A DNA stretch of 37,847 nucleotides from contig JAZRJT010000071.1 of assembly GCA_045645905.1 (NCBI GenBank), positions 1 to 37,847 on the forward strand. The letters run 5' to 3'. Shown one piece after another: positions 8,624 through 17,179 of this stretch. The position numbers were made by a program, and so were the translations under genes. The DNA comes from SIG440 sp045645905. Lineage in GTDB: Bacteria > Bacillota > Clostridia > Monoglobales > Monoglobaceae. Every line of letters starts with the position of its first letter. The stretch's first letter is position 1. The notes under the pieces were generated by a model. The model was not told the DNA's origin. It did not search any database and saw only the letters and a program-made list of their open reading frames with translations.

Positions 8624-8983
8624 ATGATAAACAACGATAGAATTGTACCGGTAACAGTGACCGATTTGCTGACACTGTACGGCAATATTTTGACAATCGC
8701 AGGAACAACAATTGATTCAGTTCAGGCGACTAATCCGGGTATTTTTGAAGTAGAGGATGCAACAAACACATTGATTGCAGCTGAACCGGTTGCAAAGATG
8801 GATTTTGCAGAAGATGTAACAGCAGCAACAGTTTATTTTATACCAGCTTACAATTATGCAGGATTTAGCGTAAATGGAACGGCAGTTGAATCAGAAGGTG
8901 TTGAAGTTGATCCAGATGGAAGAACTTTATATACTGCAACACTTTCAAGCGGAACGGTAACAATTGCAAAAGTAGGATTTTAA
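8624..8983 (+). CDS. Hypothetical structural protein after head fibre
   Basis: This 119-aa protein is rich in Thr, Val and Ala, has few Lys/Arg residues and no membrane segment, and looks like a small beta-sandwich. The ribosome site AGGAGGATAAGA is strong. It follows the head fibre gene by 15 bp and precedes the head-tail connector. I remember similar proteins at this place in other Clostridia phages, without an assigned function. A capsid decoration role is plausible but unproved. Confidence 0.75.
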   Translation: MINNDRIVPVTVTDLLTLYGNILTIAGTTIDSVQATNPGIFEVEDATNTLIAAEPVAKMDFAEDVTAATVYFIPAYNYAGFSVNGTAVESEGVEVDPDGRTLYTATLSSGTVTIAKVGF

Positions 8984-9004
8984 TATTGAAGGAGGTTTAA
9001 AAAA

Positions 9005-9253
9005 ATGACCGATACGATGTTAAGTAATGTGAAAAACGCTTTAGGCATTACCGGAGATTATCAGGACGACACATTGACAGAATATATTAATGAGGTAATG
9101 GGCTTTTTAACCGACGCCGGGGTGACGGCAAATAACATCACGTCGGGCATTGTAGCCCGTGGCGTTTCAGATTTATGGAACTATGGTTCGGGTGAAGGCC
9201 AATTATCACAATATTTTATCCAACGCGCTACGCAATTATCATATAAGCGTTAG
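9005..9253 (+). CDS. Head-tail connector, Gp6-like
   Basis: This 82-aa all-helical protein begins with LSNVKNALGITGDYQDDTLTEYI, the usual opening of Gp6-like head-tail connectors (HK97 gp6 / SPP1 gp15 adaptor group). These form a ring under the portal to which the stopper and tail are added. The ribosome site is GGAGG about 8 nt upstream. It is followed by the stopper-like gene, in the standard order portal, protease, capsid, connector, stopper, neck, terminator. Confidence 0.88.
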   Translation: MTDTMLSNVKNALGITGDYQDDTLTEYINEVMGFLTDAGVTANNITSGIVARGVSDLWNYGSGEGQLSQYFIQRATQLSYKR

Positions 9254-9266
9254 GGGGTGTATATAC

Positions 9267-9623
9267 ATGGCTAGAGCTTACAGAATATATGCACCTTTTA
9301 ACGTGGCTATGAAATTATTAATACCAACTTCAAAAGTGGTCAAAGGGGTAACGGTTAAAACATTCCCTAATCCTGAAGATGCACCACTTATAATGGGTTC
9401 GTTTAGAACGTTTGGAGGTACGGAAAACGTCGAAAATAATATATATACAATTAGAGATACAGCAACAATTGAAACATGGTATAGGCCAGATATTCAAGCC
9501 GATTGTCAATTGTATATATGTCAAACCGGGCAGACTTACAATATTATTGCAACACCTGAAAATATCAATATGCAAAATCAATATTTGCAAATTAAAGTAG
9601 AACGGATAGGAGGCAAAGCCTAA
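9267..9623 (+). CDS. Head-tail stopper/closure protein
   Basis: The start is ATG 9267 (118 aa) with GGGGGTG upstream. An ORF that begins earlier at 9159 would run out of frame through the connector gene and is not needed. The protein is beta-rich (WYRPDIQADCQLYI, QIKVERIGG at the end) like phage head closure proteins of the SPP1 gp16 / HK97 gp7 group that plug the channel after packaging. Its last base is shared with the start codon of the next gene, indicating coupled translation. Family placement rests on size, order and beta pattern. Confidence 0.75.
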   Translation: MARAYRIYAPFNVAMKLLIPTSKVVKGVTVKTFPNPEDAPLIMGSFRTFGGTENVENNIYTIRDTATIETWYRPDIQADCQLYICQTGQTYNIIATPENINMQNQYLQIKVERIGGKA

Positions 9624-10081
9624 TGTCAAAAATGAGCATTGATTTTAAAAATTTTGCTGAATATGCCGAAAAGCTGGATAAGATGGGCGGAGATTTGAGA
9701 GCTACAACACAAAAAGCGCTTGAAGAAACCCACGAGTATATTACTGCAAATATTAAAAGAGATATTCAAAAGCACCATAAGACCGGAGCAACAGAAAGAT
9801 CTTTGATTGAGGATGCAGAAGTTAAATGGCAAGGTAATATTGCTTCAATAGACGTTGGTTTTGACATAAAAAATGGCGGTCTGCCTAGTATATTTTTGAT
9901 GTATGGAACACCGAAACACGCCCCGGCAAATCAGTACGGCAAAAGCACGGGAGTTAATAGCGGAATAGATGCTGATAAAGAGTTATATAACGACATATAC
10001 GGCGCACGAACTCAAAGAGAAGTAAAAAAAATACAAGAAAGAGTTTTTGCTGATGCAATTAAAAAAAGAATGGGAGGTTAG
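9623..10081 (+). CDS. HK97 gp10-like neck/tail-connector protein
   Basis: This 152-aa protein starts with an FAEYAEKLDKMGGDL-type helix and contains KTGATERSLIEDAEV, which matches the family of HK97 gp10 proteins at the head-tail interface. The C-terminal part is helical and basic. It overlaps the upstream gene by one base and is followed 2 bp later by the tail terminator, a tightly packed arrangement that suggests coupling. AGGAGG precedes the start. Confidence 0.85.
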   Translation: MSKMSIDFKNFAEYAEKLDKMGGDLRATTQKALEETHEYITANIKRDIQKHHKTGATERSLIEDAEVKWQGNIASIDVGFDIKNGGLPSIFLMYGTPKHAPANQYGKSTGVNSGIDADKELYNDIYGARTQREVKKIQERVFADAIKKRMGG

Positions 10082-10083
10082 GA

Positions 10084-10425
10084 ATGGAAGATAAATTGAT
10101 TGAGTTGCTTGAAACTTTTGGCTATCCAGTTTATAGACAAGGCAGTTTATCAAATGACGCAACATATCCAGATAGCTTTTTTACGTTCTGGAACAATCAA
10201 AGTCCGGATCATGCTTTTTATGACAATACCGAATATGGTACAGAGTGGGATTTTGACGTCAATTTTTATTCTAATGATCCAGACCTCACATATTCAAAAT
10301 TGCTGGAGGCAAAAGCATTATTAAAACAAAACGGATGGGTAGTTCCCGGCAAAGGTTATGATGTTATGAGCGACGAACCGTCGCATACAGGTCGTGGAAT
10401 AGGTGCCCTATTTTTAGAAGTATAA
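10084..10425 (+). CDS. Tail terminator/tail completion protein
   Basis: This 113-aa protein has FPDSFFTFWNNQSPDHAFYDN-like content (Y-P-D-S-F-F-T at about residues 27-33), typical of the small tail-completion/terminator proteins of Firmicutes siphoviruses. It would cap the tail tube and fix tail length, then join it to the neck. It begins 2 bp after the gp10-like gene, with GGGAGGTTAGGA as ribosome site, and precedes the major tail protein. Confidence 0.78.
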   Translation: MEDKLIELLETFGYPVYRQGSLSNDATYPDSFFTFWNNQSPDHAFYDNTEYGTEWDFDVNFYSNDPDLTYSKLLEAKALLKQNGWVVPGKGYDVMSDEPSHTGRGIGALFLEV

Positions 10426-10443
10426 TCATGGAGGTAAAAATTA

Positions 10444-11313
10444 ATGGCAACAGGAAATAAAACCTATTTTGAATATCGTGGTGTTTCAAATGCTGTATAT
10501 GCAGAAGTAACACGCGATGATGCAGGCAATTATACAACAGGTCCAGTTAAAAACTTTACTGGTGTATCAGAAATTGCCAAAACAACAGAAAGCTCAAATG
10601 AGCCGCATTACTACGATAATATCCCAGCAATTATTGTATCATCAACAGGAGCAGACGAATTGTCAATTAATGCTTCAGGTATTCCGTTTGATGTGTTGGC
10701 TGAAATTACCGGTCAGTATTACGATTCTGAAAACGGAATGATGGTTGAGCAGGAAAGAACACCTAAATATTTTGCGTTTGGCTATGTAACACAGAAAACG
10801 GACGGAACAGAAGTGCTCGTCTGGAGACTTCGCGGTAGTTTTTCGATTCCGGATCAGACATCAACAACACAGGACGATGGCACAGAAGCAAACGGACAGA
10901 CACTTACTTACACAGGCATTTCTACTACTTACAAGTTTACAAAAAACAACGCACCTGCAAAAGCTGTAAACATTGATACTTCAGTAAATCAGACAATGAC
11001 AAAAGAAACATTCTTTAGTGCAGTACAGACACCGGACACAATCGGCGGAACAATTGCCGTAACTGGCGTAGGCTTAGCACCTTCAACAGCAACAATTGCT
11101 GTAGATGATACTTTAACACTTGTTGCAGCAGTAACACCGGCAAACGCTACAAATAAGGCTGTAACGTTTGAATCAAGTAGCGAATCAGTTGCTACAGTAG
11201 ATGAAGATGGAGTCGTGACAGCTGTAGGAGCCGGAAGCGCAACAATTACAGTTACAACAGCTGATGGTGATTATACAGACACGGCGTCAATCACTGTAAC
11301 AGCCGCACCCTAA
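10444..11313 (+). CDS. Major tail protein with C-terminal Ig-like domain
   Basis: This 289-aa protein has an N-terminal tail-tube domain (about residues 1-195) and a C-terminal bacterial Ig-like (Big_2) domain (about 205-287, with VTPANATNKAVTFESSS and SITVT). Tube subunits stack as hexamers, and Ig-like domains decorate the outside and may bind cell surfaces. GGAGG lies about 8 nt before ATG. The gene ends in CCC-TAA, and in the +1 frame the sequence stays open for another 78 residues encoding a second Ig-like domain (see 11312-11548). A programmed +1 shift of this kind at a Pro codon/stop is known for the tail protein of Listeria phage PSA, so a minority long form is likely. Confidence 0.92.
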   Translation: MATGNKTYFEYRGVSNAVYAEVTRDDAGNYTTGPVKNFTGVSEIAKTTESSNEPHYYDNIPAIIVSSTGADELSINASGIPFDVLAEITGQYYDSENGMMVEQERTPKYFAFGYVTQKTDGTEVLVWRLRGSFSIPDQTSTTQDDGTEANGQTLTYTGISTTYKFTKNNAPAKAVNIDTSVNQTMTKETFFSAVQTPDTIGGTIAVTGVGLAPSTATIAVDDTLTLVAAVTPANATNKAVTFESSSESVATVDEDGVVTAVGAGSATITVTTADGDYTDTASITVTAAP

Positions 11314-11548
11314 TATAGCCCTAGAAATTGAGGAATTAACCTTAAATGTGGGCGAAAGCAGACAACTTGCAGTAAATACTACCCCGAATAATGCAGAAGT
11401 TACATGGGGCGTTTTAGATGGTGAAATTGCAGCAGTTGATGAAAGCGGCAATGTAACGGCATTAGCGCCCGGAGAAACAAGCGTTACGGCAACAATAACA
11501 ATTGATGGTGAATCATATGTTGACGCATGTAGTATAACAGTAAGTTAA
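11312..11548 (+). CDS. Second Ig-like domain reached by +1 frameshift
   Basis: In the +1 frame relative to the major tail protein, codons are open from just after CCC-TAA (slip of the Pro tRNA from CCC to CCT at 11309-11311, next codon AAT at 11312) to TAA at 11546. The 78 residues have the Big_2 pattern: LTLNVGESRQLAVNTTPNNA, then GNVTALAPGETSVT. There is no ribosome site and no good ATG; the only internal start would be a GTG at 11348 that would cut off the first Ig strand. The frameshifted long product would be about 367 aa with two Ig-like domains. Confidence 0.7.
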   Translation, partial: NIALEIEELTLNVGESRQLAVNTTPNNAEVTWGVLDGEIAAVDESGNVTALAPGETSVTATITIDGESYVDACSITVS

Positions 11549-11553
11549 TTTAC

Positions 11554-11577
11554 ATCCGGGGGGATATACCCCCGGAT
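11554..11577 (+). other. GC-rich intergenic hairpin after major tail protein
   Basis: A perfect 9-bp stem (ATCCGGGGG / CCCCCGGAT) with a 6-nt loop lies in the 47-bp gap before the tail chaperone gene. No T-run follows; the ribosome site GAAAGGAG of the next gene begins 4 nt later. It may stabilise the upstream tail-protein mRNA or reduce downstream expression by attenuation. Confidence 0.6.
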
Positions 11578-11595
11578 ATTGAAAGGAGTAAATCA

Positions 11596-11922
11596 ATGGA
11601 AGAAATTATTTTAAATATATATGATGATGACAAAAATATTATTAAAAGTTGCACGGCAACAGAATTTACAATTAAATTCGGAGCAATTAGATCGCTTATG
11701 AGATTGCTTGATGTAGAAAATATAGAAGATACAGGGGAACTGTTAAAAGTTGTATACCGCGCATGGGGCGAACTTACAAAGATTTTAAACAAATGTTTTC
11801 CGGAAATGACAGAAGATGATTGGGATAATGTTGATTTGCCAGAATTAATCCCAGTCATATTAAAAATATTGAAAAATGTATCAGAAAATATTCTGACAAT
11901 TCCAAAAGATCAAAAACACTGA
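11596..11922 (+). CDS. Tail assembly chaperone, short form (gpG-like)
   Basis: This 108-aa acidic helical protein lies between the major tail protein and the tape measure, where the G/GT tail chaperones sit. The short form would coat the tape measure before tube assembly. It ends at TGA 11920 directly before a strong stem-loop (11921-11949), and the +1/-2 frame remains open through 12142, so a longer fused form is expected by programmed frameshift, as with lambda gpG/gpGT. Sequence similarity to the family is low, as is usual; the call rests on position, size and the overlapping frame. Confidence 0.82.
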   Translation: MEEIILNIYDDDKNIIKSCTATEFTIKFGAIRSLMRLLDVENIEDTGELLKVVYRAWGELTKILNKCFPEMTEDDWDNVDLPELIPVILKILKNVSENILTIPKDQKH

Positions 11923-12142
11923 TGAGGGGGTAGACGATACCCCCTTATTTGAAATTTTATTTAGTATAAGTTATCAACTATGCAAAGAATTTCCGGCATT
12001 ATCACCGTTTTATATAGATGAACAGCCTTTTAGCATGGTGATAAAACTATATGCTGATGTAAGAACTTTGCAAATCAGAGAATTAAGTGAACCTAGTGAA
12101 AAAAAGATTATCAAAAAGAAAGCCGGTGATGACTGGTTTTAA
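11897..12142 (+). CDS. Tail assembly chaperone T-part, by frameshift
   Basis: In the frame +1 (equivalently -2) to the short chaperone, the sequence is open from 11897 to TAA 12140-12142. It encodes a helical segment (PLFEILFSISYQLCKEF) ending in Lys-rich residues and AGDDWF, an ending I recognise from second-frame chaperone ORFs of related phages. There is no in-frame start with a ribosome site, so it is probably reached by a shift near 11911-11920. A -2 slip of the Lys codon AAA at 11914 onto AAA at 11912 is possible; the exact site cannot be decided by eye. The stem-loop just after would act as stimulator. Confidence 0.7.
   Translation, partial: QFQKIKNTDEGVDDTPLFEILFSISYQLCKEFPALSPFYIDEQPFSMVIKLYADVRTLQIRELSEPSEKKIIKKKAGDDWF
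11921..11949 (+). promoter_or_regulatory. Stem-loop, probable frameshift stimulator
   Basis: A perfect 7-bp GC-rich stem GGGGGTA / TACCCCC with loop GACGA at 11926-11944 extends to about 12 bp with two G-T pairs (11921-11949). It begins at the chaperone stop codon and lies inside the extended open frame. This placement suits a recoding stimulator. A terminator role is less likely because the tape measure follows and the trailing T-run is short and interrupted. Confidence 0.6.
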
Positions 12143-12156
12143 GAGGTGGGGAAACA

Positions 12157-15100
12157 ATGCCAAAAAGTACGGACAGCACAACTAAATTTAAAGTAGATAT
12201 AACAGACTTTAAAGCCGCTATGCAGGAGGCGGCCAGATATGTCAAACTGGCGGAATCAGAATTTAATGAGGCAAGCGCCGGTTTGGGCAAATGGTCAAAT
12301 TCTGCGGACGGATTGACTGCTAAACTTAAACAGTTAGATAAAGTCTTAGAGGCACAAAATCGACAACTTGATGCATTAGAAACCGAATATGAAAGAGTTG
12401 CAAAAGAGCAAGGCGAAAATTCAAAAGGCGCTGAAGAATTAAGAATTAGAATAAATAATCAAAAAGCTGCGATTAAAAGAACTGAATCGCAGATGGATCA
12501 TTATGCCGACACGCTTGTTGACGTCACAAAAGATACAGATGATCTCGGAGATGCAACACTTAAAGCAGGAAAAGACGCTAAGAAGGGTTCCGAAGGCTTT
12601 ACGGTAATGAAGGGCGCATTGGCTAATCTGGTTGCTGATGGTGTTAAATTAGCACTTAATAGCGTTAAAAAATTATCTGGAGAAATTATTAATTTAGGTA
12701 AGCAGTCTATAAGCAATTATGCAAGATATGAACAGCTTGTTGGTGGTGTTGAAACTCTGTTTGGCGCTGGAGGATTGAGTTTAGATGAGTATGCAAAATC
12801 TGTAGGTAAATCGACAAAAGATATAAAAGAAGAATACGATAATCTCATTACATCTCAAACAAAAGTTATGGAAAATGCTAAGCAGGCATATAAAACGGCT
12901 GGAATGTCTGCAAATGAATACATGGACACCGTAACGAGTTTTTCTGCGGCTTTAATTAGCGGACTTGATGGAGATACAGCAAAAGCCGCCGATGTTGCAG
13001 ATACGGCCATAACAGATATGTCAGATAACGCAAACAAGATGGGTACGTCTATTGAGATGATTCAAAATGCGTATCAGGGTTTTGCTAAGCAAAATTATAC
13101 AATGCTGGATAATTTGAAGCTGGGCTATGGTGGCACCAAAGGCGAAATGGCCAGACTTGTAAAAGAAAGCGGAATTTTAGGAAAAGCCGGCGATAAATTA
13201 ACCGCGAAAAACCTTAATGAAAAAGTAAGCTTTGATCAAATGATTGAAGCTATTCATAAGGTGCAGCAAAATATGGGCATTACTGGAACCACGGCAAAAG
13301 AAGCGGCTGGAACAATTGAGGGATCAACCGGATCTATGCAAGCAGCATGGGAAAATCTTTTGACAGGTATTGCAGATGATACGCAAGATATAGACGAATT
13401 GTGGAATAACTTTTTACAATCTGCGGTAGCGTCTGCAAAAAATATGTTGCCTAGAATTAAAAAGCTTGTAAATAATTTTAGCGCGTTTGTCGACAAAAAA
13501 TTAAGGGAAAAATTACCGGAGTTTATGAAACAGTTTGATAGTGCGCGTGAAGCTATCAAAAGGCTTTTTAAATTTATTCAAGATAACGGACATGAAATAA
13601 TAGCTGTAATGCAAGGAATAGCGGTTGCTTTTGTAACATACAAAGCAGTAGCAACAATTACCAGCGTTATAATGGCGTTCAAATCGTTGGTTACAGCAAT
13701 TAAAGCAGGTGAATTGGCACTTGTTGCCCTTAATTCAACAATGTCAATCAGTCCTATAGGATTATTTGCGGCAGCGGTAGCCGGTTTAGTTGTTTCAATG
13801 ATGGCGCTAGATGCGGCTAATAAAAAAGCTAGAGATTCACAATATGGTCTTTCAGATGCACAAAAAGAATGTATTGAAAATTCCGAAAAACTGTATGAAG
13901 AATACAGCGACATGGACACTGTGCGAAAAGAAAATAACGATGCAATTTTATCAGAATACGACTATTTGAATGATTTAAAAGACGAATATAATAGTCTGAT
14001 TGACAAGAACGGTCAAGTTAAAAAAGGCTACAAATCACGTGCAGAATTTATTCTCAATGAGCTTGCGGAAGCTATGGGAGTAGAACGATCTGAAATTGAT
14101 AAAACAATCAAAGAGAATGGCAAACTAGGTGAATCGCTTGATAAGTTGATGGTTAAGCAAAAAGGACAAGCGCTTATTAATGCAAATCAACAAAATTATA
14201 CTGACGCAATAGGGAAAAGAAATGAGGCGTTAGAACAATATACGCAAGCTGCAACTACGGCCGCAGAAGCCGAAAAGAAATTCAATGATACTTTAGCAGA
14301 AGCAGGTATGATTGAAAGAACTTTTGCTGATTATCAAATTGCAAAAGATAATAACGACTGGAAAGCTGTATTATATTATCAACAACTGTATTCAAAAGAA
14401 ACTTTGGACAATCTCGAAACTACATGGGAAGCAATGGGTAAAGCTAGAGATGGTTTGGTACAGGCTGAAAGCGCTTATGTAGGAATATCTCAAACTATAC
14501 AAAATTATGAAGGTCTTTCTGCTGCGATTTTGGAAGGCGATAGCAAAAAAATTCAAAAAGCTATGGATAACCTCACAAACAATGTGGTTACAGCCAAGAC
14601 CGGAACCGCGCAAACTTTGGAGCAGCAGGCATGGGAATTTAGAGAAAACTATAAAAAAATAGCTAAATCGGTTGAAGAGGGTGCGGCTAATGTATCAGAT
14701 GCAGATTTGAAGGCTAGCAAATCATTAATGAATCGCGCTAATAACGAGCTTATTAAGTATATTAAAAATACTGATACTGCGAAAAAATTAAAAGAAAGCG
14801 GTTATGAGCTTACAGAATCTCTAACAGATGGCATAAAAGACGGCTATATAAGTGTAAACGATGCAATGGGAAGGCTTGAGAATTTACTCAAGTTGGAAAA
14901 TGGAGAAATCGGATTTGGCTATGCTGGAACGGCGAAAAAATTAGGAGTTAAAATTCCCGAAGCAATTGCAAACGGAATTATAAGCGGAACAACTAATGAT
15001 TTGCAATACGCGGACCGTGTAATGCGAACTGAAATAGACAAGGCATTAGAACAGACAGCTTTTATGGCTGGAATTTCCGCCAAAGACATTCCGGAAGAAA

Positions 15101-17163
15101 TTAAATATGCTGTAGAAACCGGTCAAAAAGACATTAATACAGCTGTAACAGAAATGCGAAAAGGCATTGTTGACAATATGAGTGATACTGACAAGGACGG
15201 AGAGAAAGCCGGTTCTGATTTGGTATCAAATTATTCAAAAGGTATTACTGATAATGAGGAAACAGTAAAAGAAGCCGGTAAATCAGTATACAATGCAGCA
15301 GTTGAAGCGATGTCAGGCGATACTACAGAAAGTGGTAAAAATTTTGCGTGGGGCTTTGCTAATGGTATTAATGATGTTTTAAAATCAGGACATATTGGCG
15401 AAACAGCCGGGCTTGTTTCCAAAGATGCAATTGATTCTTTGAAGAAAACACAGCAGGAAGGTTCACCGTCAAAAATAACGTATAAGTCAGGACAGTATTT
15501 TACGCAAGGATATATTAACGGTATTTTATCGTTAACAGAAAATGTAAAGACGACAGTTGCAAAACTGACAAAAACAGCACTTAAACAATTGCGCGATGGT
15601 GAAACAGTCACTTTCAAATTTGATATAGATGATTCCCTAGAAAAAGCGGAATTATACTTTGATAATTTGATAAACAAAAAAACTCAAAAATATGAAAAAA
15701 ACATCTCAAATCTTGAAAAACAGCAGTCAAAAGCTACTAGAGGGCTTGAAAAAGAAAGAGATGCTGAAGAAAAGAAGGTAAGAAAATCATATAAAGCGCA
15801 GATAAAGAGCAGAACAAAATATTGGGATGATTTAATTAAATCAGAACAAAACGGCCAAAATAATTATGCTGAATTGCGCGACAAAGAAATTGATGCACTG
15901 GAAGAAAAAAGACGAAATACAAAGAGCAGAAAAAAACGCAATAATTACACAACGCAAATTGAAGAACGAAAAAGATATTGGAAAAAATTAATTGAAAGTT
16001 CTAAAAACTCCGCAAATAATTATGAAACTCAACGTGATAATGAAATTAAGCGTATAGAAAAAACATCAAACAAAGAGCAAAAAGAAGTACGAAAGGCTTA
16101 CAACGCAAGAATTAAAGAAAGCGAAAAATATTACAACAAATTAATTGCGCAAGAAACCAAAGACAAAGAAAATTTTGAAAATGTATCAAAAGAAATGGTT
16201 AAAAGCTTTACTAAAGCTTCAAACGAGTATACAAGACAAGCAAAAGAATTGATTGATACAACAATTCAAGGTGTAACTGATTCATATGATGAAAAATACA
16301 ATGCACTTATAAATAAGCAAAATGAGCTTGCAAGTAAACTGAAAGATTTTGGTAACTTGTTTGAAATTTCCGGAGCAGGAGTTATCACATTTGAGGACAT
16401 AAACGAGCAAACAAAACAAATAAACGATTATGCAAAGAAATTAAAAAAGATTAAAAAGAAAGTTTCTACTGAATTGTTTGATCAGATAGCTAGTTATGAT
16501 ATAAAGGAAGGTCAGGCCTTTATGGATCATTTACTAGGAATGAGCGAAGAAGAATTAAAAGCATATGATCAGGCATACAGTGAAAAAATGAGTTTAGCTG
16601 ATAAGCTTTCAGAAAATATCTATAAAAAAGATATTAAGAAAGTTAATAAAGAATATAAAACCGCCATGAAAGAAGCTTTAGCCGGATTGCCTGAACAATT
16701 AGAAAAACTGGGCCAGCAAGCAATGAAAGGTTTTCTTAAAGGTCTAACTCAAAACACAAAATACATGGATAAAGACGTTAAAAAGTTTGTAAATAGTGTA
16801 GTTAAGCAGTTCAAAACGGAATTAAAAATCAAATCACCGTCAAAAGTGATGATGGGATTAGGTGAATATTCTGCGGAAGGATTCGGAGACGGCCTTAAAA
16901 ATATGATTAGTTATGTTAAAAAGGCAGCAGGAAGTGTCGTAAACGCAACAACAACATCTTTTGATGGTGTCAAAGCTAATTGGGGAAGTGTTAAGTCTGT
17001 AATTGGATCTAATTCAAACGGTTTGATGGCTTCAGAATCAAATGTAGTAAATAATTATAATTTGGTTCAGAACAATACAAGTCCTAAGGCTTTAACACCG
17101 CTTGAAACATACAACGCACGTCGACAGCAAATCGCAATGATTAAAGCTGCAACTCAAAACTGA
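12157..17163 (+). CDS. Tail tape measure protein
   Basis: At 1668 aa this is the longest gene. Tape measure proteins set tail length and are ejected to help DNA entry. The first ~150 residues are coiled coil; residues about 160-420 include the conserved tape-measure domain (QYGFAKQNYTMLDNLKLGYGG-like, here GFAKQNYTMLDNLKLGYGGT); about 480-560 are hydrophobic membrane-type segments (AVMQGIAVAFVTYKA; PIGLFAAAVAGLVVSMM). About residues 1218-1340 hold three charged coiled-coil repeats of roughly 50 aa, each with a (K/R)YW/YYxxLI core. KSPSKVMMGLGEYSAEGF near 1560 is a typical C-terminal block. The start follows GAGGTGGGG. Using roughly 1.5 angstrom per residue, the tail would be near 250 nm; this is inference. 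Confidence 0.95.
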   Translation: MPKSTDSTTKFKVDITDFKAAMQEAARYVKLAESEFNEASAGLGKWSNSADGLTAKLKQLDKVLEAQNRQLDALETEYERVAKEQGENSKGAEELRIRINNQKAAIKRTESQMDHYADTLVDVTKDTDDLGDATLKAGKDAKKGSEGFTVMKGALANLVADGVKLALNSVKKLSGEIINLGKQSISNYARYEQLVGGVETLFGAGGLSLDEYAKSVGKSTKDIKEEYDNLITSQTKVMENAKQAYKTAGMSANEYMDTVTSFSAALISGLDGDTAKAADVADTAITDMSDNANKMGTSIEMIQNAYQGFAKQNYTMLDNLKLGYGGTKGEMARLVKESGILGKAGDKLTAKNLNEKVSFDQMIEAIHKVQQNMGITGTTAKEAAGTIEGSTGSMQAAWENLLTGIADDTQDIDELWNNFLQSAVASAKNMLPRIKKLVNNFSAFVDKKLREKLPEFMKQFDSAREAIKRLFKFIQDNGHEIIAVMQGIAVAFVTYKAVATITSVIMAFKSLVTAIKAGELALVALNSTMSISPIGLFAAAVAGLVVSMMALDAANKKARDSQYGLSDAQKECIENSEKLYEEYSDMDTVRKENNDAILSEYDYLNDLKDEYNSLIDKNGQVKKGYKSRAEFILNELAEAMGVERSEIDKTIKENGKLGESLDKLMVKQKGQALINANQQNYTDAIGKRNEALEQYTQAATTAAEAEKKFNDTLAEAGMIERTFADYQIAKDNNDWKAVLYYQQLYSKETLDNLETTWEAMGKARDGLVQAESAYVGISQTIQNYEGLSAAILEGDSKKIQKAMDNLTNNVVTAKTGTAQTLEQQAWEFRENYKKIAKSVEEGAANVSDADLKASKSLMNRANNELIKYIKNTDTAKKLKESGYELTESLTDGIKDGYISVNDAMGRLENLLKLENGEIGFGYAGTAKKLGVKIPEAIANGIISGTTNDLQYADRVMRTEIDKALEQTAFMAGISAKDIPEEIKYAVETGQKDINTAVTEMRKGIVDNMSDTDKDGEKAGSDLVSNYSKGITDNEETVKEAGKSVYNAAVEAMSGDTTESGKNFAWGFANGINDVLKSGHIGETAGLVSKDAIDSLKKTQQEGSPSKITYKSGQYFTQGYINGILSLTENVKTTVAKLTKTALKQLRDGETVTFKFDIDDSLEKAELYFDNLINKKTQKYEKNISNLEKQQSKATRGLEKERDAEEKKVRKSYKAQIKSRTKYWDDLIKSEQNGQNNYAELRDKEIDALEEKRRNTKSRKKRNNYTTQIEERKRYWKKLIESSKNSANNYETQRDNEIKRIEKTSNKEQKEVRKAYNARIKESEKYYNKLIAQETKDKENFENVSKEMVKSFTKASNEYTRQAKELIDTTIQGVTDSYDEKYNALINKQNELASKLKDFGNLFEISGAGVITFEDINEQTKQINDYAKKLKKIKKKVSTELFDQIASYDIKEGQAFMDHLLGMSEEELKAYDQAYSEKMSLADKLSENIYKKDIKKVNKEYKTAMKEALAGLPEQLEKLGQQAMKGFLKGLTQNTKYMDKDVKKFVNSVVKQFKTELKIKSPSKVMMGLGEYSAEGFGDGLKNMISYVKKAAGSVVNATTTSFDGVKANWGSVKSVIGSNSNGLMASESNVVNNYNLVQNNTSPKALTPLETYNARRQQIAMIKAATQN

Positions 17164-17179
17164 TAAGGGGGAAAATAAC

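Noticed and set aside
11921..11949. Stem-loop as transcription terminator before the tape measure
   Set aside because: It lies within the extended chaperone frame and the essential tape measure gene follows without a new promoter; the T-run is broken.
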